Positions 14,780 to 22,383 of a DNA stretch of 64,000 bases are shown piece by piece (position 1 is the first letter of the stretch; each line of letters starts with the position of its first letter). This stretch comes from Luedemannella flava. Its GTDB lineage: Bacteria; Actinomycetota; Actinomycetes; Mycobacteriales; Micromonosporaceae. The position numbers and the translations under genes are program-made. The stretch spans positions 32,226 to 96,225 of the forward strand of contig NZ_BAAALT010000013.1 of NCBI RefSeq assembly GCF_039528515.1, read 5' to 3'. The notes beneath the pieces were generated by a model, which was not told the DNA's origin, did no database searches, and was given only the letters and a program-made list of their open reading frames with translations.

Positions 14780-14857
14780 ATGGCCGAGCGCAGCGAGGGC
14801 ATCAGCCAGCTCAGACAAAGTCATGTCGACGCCACCCGAAGGGGGGCGGCGACATGA
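14780..14857 (+). CDS. Leader ORF (25 codons) coupled to pckG, repeat copy C
   Basis: A 25-residue ORF starting MAERSEGISQLRQSHV with AGAGGAG well placed before its ATG. Its TGA overlaps the pckG ATG in an ATGA. The DNA (14780-14853) aligns with the cassette at 7091-7241, sharing the ATG-GAGCG start, ATCA-CAGCTC, TCATGTCGA-GCC and a purine-rich, GGCGGC-containing end. The pckG ribosome site (GGGGGGCGGC) lies inside this ORF. It may be a regulatory leader or merely a translation-coupling device. Confidence 0.55.
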   Translation: MAERSEGISQLRQSHVDATRRGAAT

Positions 14858-16677
14858 CGACGGCGGCACCCGAAAGAACAGCGACCAGCCCGACCCCGAC
14901 CAACCACCGCGCCCTCCTCGCCTGGGTGCGCGAGATGTCCGAACTGACCCGTCCCGACCGGGTCGTGTGGTGCGACGGATCCGAGGCCGAGGCGGGTGAG
15001 CTGACCCGGGCGCTCGTCGCCGGCGGCACGCTCGAGCCGCTGCGGCGGCCGGGCGACTTCCTGGCCCGCACCGACCCCGGCGACGTGGCCCGCGTCGAGG
15101 AGCGCACCTTCATCTGCTCGCCCGACCCCGACGACGCCGGCCCGACCAACAACTGGATGGCCCCCGACCAGATGCGGGCGACCATGACCAGGCTCTACGA
15201 CGGCTGCATGCGCGGCCGGACGATGTACGTGGTGCCGTTCTGCATGGGCCCGCTCGACGCCGCCGAGCCGAAGTTCGGCGTCGAGCTCACCGACAGCGCG
15301 TACGTCGTGGTCAGCATGCGGACGATGACCCGGATGGGCGCCGCCGCGCTCGCCGCGATGGGTGAGAACGCGCCGTTCGTGCGCGCGCTGCACTCGGTCG
15401 GCGCGCCGCTGGAGCCCGGCCGGGCCGACGTGCCGTGGCCGTGCAACGAGACGAAGTACATCTCGCACTTCCCCGCGACCCGCGAGATCTGGTCGTACGG
15501 GTCCGGCTACGGCGGCAACTCGCTGCTCGGCAAGAAGTGCTACTCGCTGCGCATCGCCAGCGTCATGGGGCGCGACGAGGGCTGGCTCGCCGAGCACATG
15601 CTCATCCTCAAGCTGACCTCGCCGCAGGGCGCCACGCACTACATCGCGGCGGCGTTCCCGTCGGCGTGCGGCAAGACCAACCTCGCGATGCTGGAGCCGA
15701 CGCTGCCGGGCTGGCGTGTGGAGACGCTCGGGGACGACATCGCCTGGCTGCGCTTCGGCGACGACGGCCGGCTCTACGCGGTCAACCCGGAGTACGGGCT
15801 GTTCGGCGTCGCGCCCGGCACCGACTGGACGACCAACCCCAACGCCATGCGCACCCTGGAGCGCGGCAACACGATCTACACCAATGTCGCCCGTACCGCA
15901 GAGGATGGGGTGTGGTGGGAGGGCATGGGCGCGGCCCCGGCCGGGCTCACCGACTGGCACGGGCAGCCGTGGGACGGCAGCGCGCCGGCGGCGCACCCGA
16001 ACTCGCGGTTCTGCGTGCCCATCCGGCAGTGCCCCATCCTCGCCCCGGAGTACGACGACCCGCGCGGCGTGCCGATCTCGGCGATCCTCTTCGGCGGGCG
16101 CCGGCGCACGACGGTCCCGCTGGTCACCGAGGCGCGCGACTGGGCGCACGGGGTGTTCCTGGGCGCGACCCTCAGCTCGGAGACGACCGCGGCGGCGACC
16201 GGCAAGGTCGGCGTGGTGCGGCGTGACCCGATGGCGATGCTGCCGTTCATCGGCTACCACGCGGGCGACTACTTCGCGCACTGGTTGAACGTCGGCAAGC
16301 ATGCCGACGCGGCCGTACTCCCCAGGATCTTTTATGTGAACTGGTTCCGCCGGGGCGAGGACGGGCGCTTCCTCTGGCCCGGCTTCGGTGAGAACTCGCG
16401 CGTGCTCAAGTGGGTCGTGCAGCGGCTGGAGGGCACCGGCGAGGCGGTCGAGACGCCGATCGGGCTGACCCCGCCGGCGGCCGCGATCGACCGGAGCGGG
16501 CTGGACCTCGACGTGGCCGACGTCGCCGAGGCGCTGCGTGTCGACGTGGCCGAGTGGCGGGCCGAACTGCCGGACCTCTCCGACTGGTTTGCCCGCTTCG
16601 GCGAGAAACTTCCGACCGTACTGTGGGCGGAGCTGGATGCCCTGAAAGTCCGCCTCGGCGGTTCGGACAGCCGGTAG
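14854..16677 (+). CDS. pckG: Phosphoenolpyruvate carboxykinase (GTP)
   Basis: A 607-residue cytosolic enzyme that converts oxaloacetate and GTP to phosphoenolpyruvate, the entry to gluconeogenesis. The GTP-type signature is clear: the P-loop FPSACGKTNLAML with the reactive Cys272 (about residues 268-280), ETLGDDIAWLRF, GGRRRTTVPLVTEARDW, SSETTAAATGKVGVVRRDP and KWVVQRLEGTGEAVETPIG near the end. Length matches the GTP family (about 600) and not the ATP family (about 540). The start ATG overlaps a leader ORF. A strong terminator follows. With glpX and the malic enzyme it forms the gluconeogenic/anaplerotic set of this region. Confidence 0.97.
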   Translation: MTTAAPERTATSPTPTNHRALLAWVREMSELTRPDRVVWCDGSEAEAGELTRALVAGGTLEPLRRPGDFLARTDPGDVARVEERTFICSPDPDDAGPTNNWMAPDQMRATMTRLYDGCMRGRTMYVVPFCMGPLDAAEPKFGVELTDSAYVVVSMRTMTRMGAAALAAMGENAPFVRALHSVGAPLEPGRADVPWPCNETKYISHFPATREIWSYGSGYGGNSLLGKKCYSLRIASVMGRDEGWLAEHMLILKLTSPQGATHYIAAAFPSACGKTNLAMLEPTLPGWRVETLGDDIAWLRFGDDGRLYAVNPEYGLFGVAPGTDWTTNPNAMRTLERGNTIYTNVARTAEDGVWWEGMGAAPAGLTDWHGQPWDGSAPAAHPNSRFCVPIRQCPILAPEYDDPRGVPISAILFGGRRRTTVPLVTEARDWAHGVFLGATLSSETTAAATGKVGVVRRDPMAMLPFIGYHAGDYFAHWLNVGKHADAAVLPRIFYVNWFRRGEDGRFLWPGFGENSRVLKWVVQRLEGTGEAVETPIGLTPPAAAIDRSGLDLDVADVAEALRVDVAEWRAELPDLSDWFARFGEKLPTVLWAELDALKVRLGGSDSR

Positions 16678-16681
16678 TCAA

Positions 16682-16731
16682 GATCCAGGTGCGTCGCTGT
16701 CGTAACCCCGACTGTGCGACGCACCTGGATC
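16682..16731. terminator. Terminator-type hairpin after pckG
   Basis: A perfect 16-bp stem, GATCCAGGTGCGTCGC (16682-16697) with its complement at 16716-16731, and an 18-base loop. It starts four bases after the pckG stop. The stem ends carry the AAGATCC sequence seen at other intergenic hairpins in this window. Confidence 0.8.
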
Positions 16732-16766
16732 GTGAAGTCACCTCTGGCGTGCCCGGCAAAGGTGGC

Positions 16767-16772
16767 TACGCT
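16767..16772 (+). promoter_or_regulatory. Candidate -10 element (TACGCT) of the Z-prenyl synthase gene
   Basis: TACGCT is followed by seven bases and the GTG start at 16780. No good ribosome site is present, so a leaderless transcript is likely. Confidence 0.45.
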
Positions 16773-16779
16773 GCAGGTT

Positions 16780-17547
16780 GTGGGTCTGAAGCAAGTCATC
16801 TACTCCGTGTACGAGCGGCGCCTCGCCCGCAAGCTCACGGGCAGGCCGCGCCCCCTCCACGTCGGCGTCATGTGCGACGGCAACCGTCGCTGGGCGAAGG
16901 AGATGGGCTACGTCGACCCGAACGACGGGCACCGCGTGGGCGCCGAGCGCATCAAGGAACTGCTGCGCTGGTGCGACGAGGCGGGCATCAAGCACGTCAC
17001 CCTCTGGCTGCTGTCGACGGACAACCTGAGCCGTCCCGCCGCCGAGCTGGACCCGCTGCTGCGCATCATCGAGGACCTGGTCACCGAACTGGCCGAGGAC
17101 GGGCAGCCCTGGCGGCTGCGCATGGTCGGCGCGCTCGACGTGCTGCCCCAGCCGCTGGCGGTGGCGCTCAAGGCCGCCGAGGAGCGCACCGTCGGCCGCG
17201 AGGGCCCGCAGGTCAACATCGCCGTCGGGTACGGCGGCCGGCGCGAGGTCGTCGACGCGGTCCGGTCGCTGCTGCACGAGCACGCCCGCTCCGGCGGCAC
17301 GCTGGAGGAGCTGGCCGAGGTCATCGACGTCGACCACATCGCGGAGCACCTCTACACCAAGGGTCAGCCCGACCCCGACCTGGTCATCCGCACCAGCGGT
17401 GAGCAGCGGATGTCCGGCTTCCTGCTGTGGCAGAGTGCGCACTCGGAGTTCTACTTCGCCGACGTCAACTGGCCGGAGTTCCGCAAGGTCGACTTCATGC
17501 GCGCCCTGCGCTCGTACGCGAACAGACAACGACGATTCGGCGCCTAA
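16780..17547 (+). CDS. uppS: Short-chain Z-isoprenyl diphosphate synthase (Rv1086-like)
   Basis: 255 residues, cis-prenyltransferase family. Motifs: the diphosphate-binding VMCDGNRRWAKEMGY (about residues 30-44), GHRVGAERIKELLRWCDEAG, the middle VNIAVGYGGRREVVDAVRSL, and the C-terminal PDPDLVIRTSGEQRMSGFLLWQSAHSEF region. The CDGNRRWA-x-MGY and FLLWQSA-SE variants match mycobacterial Z,E-farnesyl diphosphate synthase Rv1086 better than the long-chain UppS, so the likely product is a short Z-prenyl diphosphate for decaprenyl phosphate synthesis. GTG 16780 gives an N-terminus (VGLKQVIYSVYERRL) like Rv1086. Confidence 0.92.
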   Translation: MGLKQVIYSVYERRLARKLTGRPRPLHVGVMCDGNRRWAKEMGYVDPNDGHRVGAERIKELLRWCDEAGIKHVTLWLLSTDNLSRPAAELDPLLRIIEDLVTELAEDGQPWRLRMVGALDVLPQPLAVALKAAEERTVGREGPQVNIAVGYGGRREVVDAVRSLLHEHARSGGTLEELAEVIDVDHIAEHLYTKGQPDPDLVIRTSGEQRMSGFLLWQSAHSEFYFADVNWPEFRKVDFMRALRSYANRQRRFGA

Positions 17548-17647
17548 GTCGATCAGCACCTGCGGTGCGTAACTGTCCGTTCACGTAGCTCGTTGTAAAG
17601 AGGGCGGCGACCTCCGCCGGTCCTTGCACGCTCTCCGGGGAGACGGC

Positions 17648-18061
17648 GTGAACGAGTTTTTTGCGGTGCTCCTGGTGCTGCTGCTCGCCGTTTCCGGGTA
17701 CGTCGCGGGTCGCATGCACGGGCAGTACAGCTACCACGTGGGGTACCGGTTCGGGTACCGGCACGGGTACTACGACGGCGACCGGGCCAGCTGGAACCGA
17801 CGCCGCCGCGAGCTGCAGAACGCCGTCGCGTCCGTGATGCGCCAGCCCGAGACGCCCCGCCAGCCCGGCCCGCCCGGGGGCACCACCTACGCCAGTTCCG
17901 CGTACACCGATGTGGACGAGCCCGAGACCCCGGGCGACGAGGACACCGAGGTGATCGCCGAGGCGCCCGACGATCCGGGCGAGAGCGTGACCGCGGAGCG
18001 GGCCGCGCGTCCCCGTCGCCCGCGAGGGTGGCCCGGCGCCAGCAGCGTGCGCAGGGCGTGA
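17648..18061 (+). CDS. Uncharacterised single-pass membrane protein
   Basis: 137 residues from GTG 17648. The first 20 residues are a membrane helix (FFAVLLVLLLAVSGYVAG), followed by a Gly/Tyr/His/Arg-rich stretch, YHVGYRFGYRHGYYDGDRAS (about residues 31-50), then a helical basic part and an acidic, Pro-rich tail (DVDEPETPGDEDTEV) that turns basic at the end. I do not recognise the family. The periodic GYRxGYxxG resembles glycine-zipper-like GYxxGY repeats. It lies between the Z-prenyl synthase and phoH genes on the same strand. Confidence 0.65.
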   Translation: MNEFFAVLLVLLLAVSGYVAGRMHGQYSYHVGYRFGYRHGYYDGDRASWNRRRRELQNAVASVMRQPETPRQPGPPGGTTYASSAYTDVDEPETPGDEDTEVIAEAPDDPGESVTAERAARPRRPRGWPGASSVRRA

Positions 18062-18282
18062 CGCTTTGTTCAAGGCTTGGTCAAAGGATCTGGTCAGGGT
18101 GGCGTTCAGCGGTTAGCGTCTTGGTGTGGCACGGGGGTTTCCCGGGCTACCCGAGGCCCGACCGAGCCGTTGTCGGAAGGCGACGGCGTTGATGCAGACG
18201 CGTGGCCGGCACCCGACCGCGCGCGGGCATCGGTGGTTGTGCGGACCCGGATGCCGAGGTGCGCATCCGCCGGAGCTGCCTC

Positions 18283-19668
18283 GTGACCAAGACCAGTTCC
18301 CCCGCATCGGGCAAGAAGACCACTCCCGCCCCCCGTCGTCGTGCGACTGTCGCCGACGCCGGTGAGGAGGCCAAGCCAGCCCAACGGATCATCGTCCTCG
18401 ACACGTCCGTGCTGCTGGCGGACCCGTCAGCGATTCTGCGGTTCGCGGAGCACGAGGTCGTGCTGCCGCTCGTGGTGATCTCCGAGCTTGAGGGCAAGCG
18501 GCACCATCCCGAGATCGGTGCCTTCGCCCGTCAGGCCCTGCGCATGCTCGACGACCTGCGGGTCGCCCACGGGCGCCTGGACATCCCGATCCCGGTGAAC
18601 GACGCCGGCGGGATGGTCCGGGTGGAGCTGAACCACAGCGATCCCGCGATCCTGCCGCCCGGCTTCCGAACGGACTCCAACGACGCCCGCATCCTCGCGG
18701 TGGCGCTGGCCCTGGCAGCGGACGGCAACGACGTCACGCTGGTCACCAAGGACATGCCGCTGCGGGTCAAGGCCGCCGCCGTGGGCCTGGTCGCCGACGA
18801 GTACCGGCACGGCCAGGCCAGCGACCCGGGTTGGACGGGCATCGCCGAGTTCGAGTTGGCCGCCGACGAGGTGGCGCAGCTCTACGCGGGCGAGCCGCTC
18901 GACCATGAGGAGGCGCGGGAGCTGCCCTGCCACACCGGCCTGGTCCTGCATTCGCAGAACGGGTCGGCGCTGGGCCGGGTGATGCCCGACAAGAGCGTGC
19001 GCCTGGTGCGCGGCGACCGCGAGGCGTTCGGCCTGCGGGGCCGCTCGGCGGAGCAGCGCATCGCGCTCGACCTGCTGCTCGACGACTCGATCGGCATCGT
19101 GTCGCTCGGCGGGCGCGCGGGCACGGGCAAGTCGGCGTTGGCGCTGTGCGCGGGTCTTGAGGCGGTGATGGAGCGGCGCAAGCACCGGAAGGTCATCATC
19201 TTCCGGCCGCTGTACGCCGTGGGCGGGCAGGAGCTGGGCTATCTGCCGGGCACCGAGGCCGAGAAGATGGCGCCCTGGGCGCAGGCGGTCTACGACACGC
19301 TCGGCGCGGTCGCGCACGAGAACGTGCTGGAGGAGATCGGCTCCCGGGGTCTGCTGGAGATCCTGCCGCTCACCCACATCCGCGGGCGCAGCCTGCACGA
19401 CGCGTTCGTCATCGTCGACGAGGCGCAGTCGCTGGAGCGCGGGGTTCTGCTCACCGTGCTGTCGCGCATCGGCACCGGCTCGCGCGTCGTGCTCACCCAC
19501 GACGTCGCGCAGCGGGATAACCTGCGCGTCGGCCGGCACGACGGCGTGGCCGCAGTCATCGAGGCGCTGAAGGGTCACCCCCTCTTCGCGCACGTGACGC
19601 TCACCCGTTCGGAGCGGTCGCCGATCGCCGAGGTGGTCACCGATCTGCTCGAGGACCTGCCGGTATAG
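18283..19668 (+). CDS. phoH2: PhoH2-type PIN domain / PhoH ATPase fusion
   Basis: 461 residues. Residues about 28-170 form a PIN ribonuclease domain with the acidic residues IVLDTSVLLADP, VISELEGKRH and DSNDARILAVA. The C-terminal half is the PhoH P-loop ATPase with Walker A GRAGTGKSALAL (about 274-285), FRPLYAVGGQELGYLPG and Walker B FVIVDEAQSLERG (about 372-384). Mycobacterial PhoH2 (Rv1095) has this fusion and is a sequence-specific RNA helicase/RNase, sometimes with an upstream antitoxin ORF. No convincing antitoxin ORF is seen here. GTG 18283 has GGAG eight bases upstream; GTG 18202 is an alternative. Confidence 0.92.
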   Translation: MTKTSSPASGKKTTPAPRRRATVADAGEEAKPAQRIIVLDTSVLLADPSAILRFAEHEVVLPLVVISELEGKRHHPEIGAFARQALRMLDDLRVAHGRLDIPIPVNDAGGMVRVELNHSDPAILPPGFRTDSNDARILAVALALAADGNDVTLVTKDMPLRVKAAAVGLVADEYRHGQASDPGWTGIAEFELAADEVAQLYAGEPLDHEEARELPCHTGLVLHSQNGSALGRVMPDKSVRLVRGDREAFGLRGRSAEQRIALDLLLDDSIGIVSLGGRAGTGKSALALCAGLEAVMERRKHRKVIIFRPLYAVGGQELGYLPGTEAEKMAPWAQAVYDTLGAVAHENVLEEIGSRGLLEILPLTHIRGRSLHDAFVIVDEAQSLERGVLLTVLSRIGTGSRVVLTHDVAQRDNLRVGRHDGVAAVIEALKGHPLFAHVTLTRSERSPIAEVVTDLLEDLPV

Positions 19669-19731
19669 AGCAGATAAGATCCCTTTTGTGCTGTGGCAAA
19701 AGTCACTTCGACGTGCCGGCGTGACGGTTGC

Positions 19732-19804
19732 TGCGCGAGGGTGGTCGACGGGCCGCTGAGACTCCTTCCGGAGGCCGCGGCCCGCGACCGCCCTCGCGAC
19801 GCAC
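19732..19804 (+). promoter_or_regulatory. Long leader hairpin upstream of the transglycosylase gene
   Basis: About 21 paired positions: TGCGCGAGGGTGGTCGACGG and following bases to 19756 pair with 19778-19804, closed by a 21-base loop containing CTCCTTCCGGAGG. It lies 45 bases before the GTG of the next gene. It could be the phoH2 terminator or an attenuator/riboswitch-like element. Genes for Rpf-like and wall-lytic enzymes in actinobacteria often have structured leaders, but I cannot match it to the ydaO consensus. Confidence 0.55.
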
Positions 19805-19849
19805 TACAGAGGGCGTGTCGCGTCCCTGTCCCCGGCGAAGGGAAAGTTC

Positions 19850-20560
19850 GTGGCCCGGCCACAACGCCGACGCTCCACGGCACGTACATCCCCCAACCGT
19901 CACGCCAAGACCAGCGTCGCCCCGCGGGCGCTGGCGGTCCTGCTGCTGCTCGTCGGCGCGGCCGGCGGCGGTTATCTCGGCATATACCGGCAGCACGCGG
20001 CCAAGGTGGCCGCCCAGGAGTCCCGCTACGACGTCGAGTCCGACATCGCGGCCCTGGACCAGTCCAAGCTGTACGACGCGCGCGCCGGCCTCGACCCGGC
20101 CGTGCAGGCCGCGCTCGACAAGGCGGCCGCGGAGGCCAAGGACCAGGCCGCCAAGGCCAAGAAGGCCAACGAGCTGGCCGAGCGGGCCCAGGCGGCGAGC
20201 CGGTCGGAGAACCGGGAGCCCCCGGACTACGGCCCGATCCCGTCCTCGTGCGACGACTACACGGGCAACCGCGCGATCGGCTGTGCCGAGCTGCTCAAGA
20301 AGGGCTTCGGGCTCGACCAGATGCCGTGCCTGAACAAGCTCTGGAACAAGGAGAGCAACTGGCGGACCACCGCCGAGAACACCTCCTCCGGGGCGTACGG
20401 CATCCCGCAGGCGCTGCCCGGCAGCAAGATGGCCAGCGAGGGCGACGACTGGCGGACCAACCCGGCGACGCAGATCAAGTGGGGCCTGGGCTACATCAAG
20501 GGCCGCTACGGCACGCCGTGTAAGGCTTGGGACCACTCGGTAGCAACCGGTTGGTATTAG
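19850..20560 (+). CDS. Membrane-anchored lytic transglycosylase-like protein
   Basis: 236 residues. A basic N-terminus and one membrane helix (PRALAVLLLLVGAAGGGYLG, about 25-44) are followed by an Ala/Lys/Glu-rich coiled stretch (AAAEAKDQAAKAKKANELAE) and a C-terminal lysozyme-like fold with KLWNKESNWRTTAENTSSG (catalytic Glu168) and AYGIPQALPGSKM, INWGLGYI-type QIKWGLGYIKGRYGTPCKAW. This matches actinobacterial SLT-type aggregation-promoting/transglycosylase domains that cut peptidoglycan. Start GTG 19850 has GAAGGGAAAG upstream. The 3' end of the gene lies inside a 37-bp tandem repeat. Confidence 0.85.
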   Translation: MARPQRRRSTARTSPNRHAKTSVAPRALAVLLLLVGAAGGGYLGIYRQHAAKVAAQESRYDVESDIAALDQSKLYDARAGLDPAVQAALDKAAAEAKDQAAKAKKANELAERAQAASRSENREPPDYGPIPSSCDDYTGNRAIGCAELLKKGFGLDQMPCLNKLWNKESNWRTTAENTSSGAYGIPQALPGSKMASEGDDWRTNPATQIKWGLGYIKGRYGTPCKAWDHSVATGWY

Positions 20561-20634
20561 GCGTCGCCGGAGGCGATGTCCGACCGGTTGGTATTAGGCA
20601 TCGCCGGGGGCGATGTCCGACCGGTTGGTACTAG
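20546..20634 (+). repeat. 37-bp tandem repeat covering the transglycosylase stop codon
   Basis: Unit 1 (20546-20582) and unit 2 (20583-20619) are 35/37 identical, each beginning ACCGGTTGGTATTAGGC. A partial third unit (ACCGGTTGGTACTAG) ends at 20634. Unit 1 encodes the last residues TGWY and the TAG stop. Each unit also holds a small GC-rich hairpin. Confidence 0.85.
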
Positions 20635-20668
20635 CAGGTCCCGACGCGGGCGTGGTAGCTCTGACCAC

Positions 20669-21337
20669 GTGACGATCGAGGATTCCTCGGAACCGGCTCA
20701 CGTCCCTGGACGTGAGCCGGTTGCCGATTCGGCGGACCGGTTCGGGACCCCCGCCTTCTACGCCGCCATCGGGCGGGCCTTCGTGGCCATGTGCGCCCTC
20801 GTGCCGATCCTCGCCGTCGTCGAGCTGGGCGACCGGCTCACCGGCGGGGCGTTGCTGCGCGTCGGCGGCATCCGCCCGCGCCGCCTCGACGGGCTGGACG
20901 GCATCCTCCTCGCGCCGTTCCTGCACGCGAGCTGGGACCATCTCGTGGTCAACAGCGCGCCACTGATCCTGCTGGGCACGTTCGTGCTCGCCGCCGGGTG
21001 GCGCAGCTTCCTGCTCAGCACTCTCGTCATCGCCGTCGTCAGCGGCATCGGGACGTGGCTGCTCACGCCGGAGAACACGATCGTGGTCGGCGCGAGCGGC
21101 GTCATCTTCGGGTACCTGGGGCTGCTGCTCGCCCGCGGTGTCGTGGAGCGCCGGCTGTGGCACATCGGCGTGGGTCTGCTGGTCGCCGTCCTCTACGGCT
21201 GGCAGATCCTGCTGATCGACCCCGCGAACACGCAGGTGTCCTGGCAGGCGCACCTGTTCGGCTTCGCCGGCGGGATCATCGCCGCGGTGCTCGTGCGCAC
21301 CCGACGGAGCTTGCCGCCCGCCGTGGCGCACCCGTAA
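20669..21337 (+). CDS. Rhomboid family intramembrane serine protease
   Basis: About 222 residues with six predicted helices. The rhomboid features are PFLHASWDHLVVNSAPL (L1 loop/TM2), the catalytic serine motif VVGASGVIFGYLG (about residues 132-144) and the catalytic His in WQAHLFGFAGGIIAA near the end. It cleaves membrane-spanning substrates within the bilayer; substrates are unknown. GTG 20669 is preferred because the frame further upstream runs through the tandem repeat. The next gene begins about 40 bases downstream. Confidence 0.9.
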   Translation: MTIEDSSEPAHVPGREPVADSADRFGTPAFYAAIGRAFVAMCALVPILAVVELGDRLTGGALLRVGGIRPRRLDGLDGILLAPFLHASWDHLVVNSAPLILLGTFVLAAGWRSFLLSTLVIAVVSGIGTWLLTPENTIVVGASGVIFGYLGLLLARGVVERRLWHIGVGLLVAVLYGWQILLIDPANTQVSWQAHLFGFAGGIIAAVLVRTRRSLPPAVAHP

Positions 21338-21380
21338 CGTTGCGTCAAGCTGTGCTCGACACATCGTGGTGGAGGCGCGC

Positions 21381-22352
21381 GTGGGCGACGTTGATCTCGT
21401 CATCGTGGGGGCGGGGCCTTCGGGCCTGTTCGCGGCGTACTATGCCGGTTTTCGAGGCTTTTCCACTGTCGTGATCGACGCGCTGCCGGAGCCGGGTGGC
21501 CAGATAACGGCGATGTACCCGGAGAAGGTCATCTACGACGTCGCGGGCTTTCCCGCGATCCGCGGCCGGGAACTGGTCGCCAACCTGGTGGCCCAGGCCG
21601 CGCCCTTCCGGCCCACCTACCTTCTGGGCGTGCGCGCGGAGGGCCTCGACCGCGACCCTGACGGCCGCCCGCTGCTCACCCTCTCCAACGGCGAGACGCT
21701 GCGCTGCGGCGCCATCCTCATCACGGGGGGCCTGGGCAGCTTCACGCCGCGCCCGCTGCCGTGCGCCGCGGACTGGTCGGGCGCCGGGCTGGTCTACTTC
21801 GTGCCCGAGCTCAACGTCCTGGCCGGCAAGCACGTGGTGATCGTGGGCGGCGGCGACTCGGCCTTCGACTGGGCGCTGGCGCTGCAGCCGATCGCGGAGT
21901 CGGTGACGATCGTGCACCGCCGCGACGCGTTCCGCGCGCACGCCGGCACCGTCGCGAAGGTCCGCGCGCTGCCGGTCGACATCCTCGTGAACGCGCAGGT
22001 CACCCGCATCATCGGCGACGGCGCCGTGACGGCTGTGGAGGTGACCGTCAAGGGCGAGGAGCCGAGGACGCTGCCGGCCGACGGGGTCGTCGCCGCCCTG
22101 GGCTTCACCGCCGATCTCGGGCCGCTCGCCGACTGGGGCCTCACGCTCGACCACCGACACATCGTCGTGGACTCGACGATGGTCACGAACCTGCCGCGCA
22201 TCTTCGCGGCCGGCGACATCACGGAGTACCCGGGCAAGGTGCGGCTCATCGCGACAGGCTTCGGCGAGGCGGCCACGGCGGTCAACAACGCCGCCCCGAT
22301 CATCAACCCGGCCGCGCACCTGTTCCCGGGCCACTCGTCCGACGCCGGCTGA
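21381..22352 (+). CDS. Ferredoxin/flavodoxin--NADP+ reductase, thioredoxin-reductase-like
   Basis: 323 residues. An FAD-binding dinucleotide fold starts right at the N-terminus (LVIVGAGPSGLFAAYYAGF, about 6-24), with a PEPGGQITAMYPEKVIYDVAG region and an NAD(P)-binding HVVIVGGGDSAFDWALAL (about 154-171). The C-terminal FAD motif is RIFAAGDITEYPGK followed by GFGEAATAVNNA. The redox CxxC of thioredoxin reductase is missing, which points to the YumC-type ferredoxin-NADP reductase. GTG 21381 is chosen because GGAGG lies five bases before it. Confidence 0.88.
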   Translation: MGDVDLVIVGAGPSGLFAAYYAGFRGFSTVVIDALPEPGGQITAMYPEKVIYDVAGFPAIRGRELVANLVAQAAPFRPTYLLGVRAEGLDRDPDGRPLLTLSNGETLRCGAILITGGLGSFTPRPLPCAADWSGAGLVYFVPELNVLAGKHVVIVGGGDSAFDWALALQPIAESVTIVHRRDAFRAHAGTVAKVRALPVDILVNAQVTRIIGDGAVTAVEVTVKGEEPRTLPADGVVAALGFTADLGPLADWGLTLDHRHIVVDSTMVTNLPRIFAAGDITEYPGKVRLIATGFGEAATAVNNAAPIINPAAHLFPGHSSDAG

Positions 22353-22380
22353 CCGCGCCCCGCGGCGTCGCGGGGCGCGG
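22353..22380. terminator. Bidirectional terminator hairpin
   Basis: A perfect 11-bp GC-rich stem, CCGCGCCCCGC (22353-22363) with its complement (22370-22380), and a 6-base loop between the convergent FNR-like and glpX genes. Confidence 0.85.
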
Positions 22381-22383
22381 CCG

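Noticed and set aside
18126..18365. Possible PhoAT-type antitoxin ORF upstream of phoH2
   Set aside because: The frame is a basic, Pro/His-rich shadow that overlaps the phoH2 start, without a ribosome site or antitoxin features.
20546..20634. Possible attachment site or CRISPR for the 37-bp repeats
   Set aside because: Units are directly adjacent with no spacers, no integrase is present, and the repeat includes coding sequence, so simple tandem duplication is the better reading.
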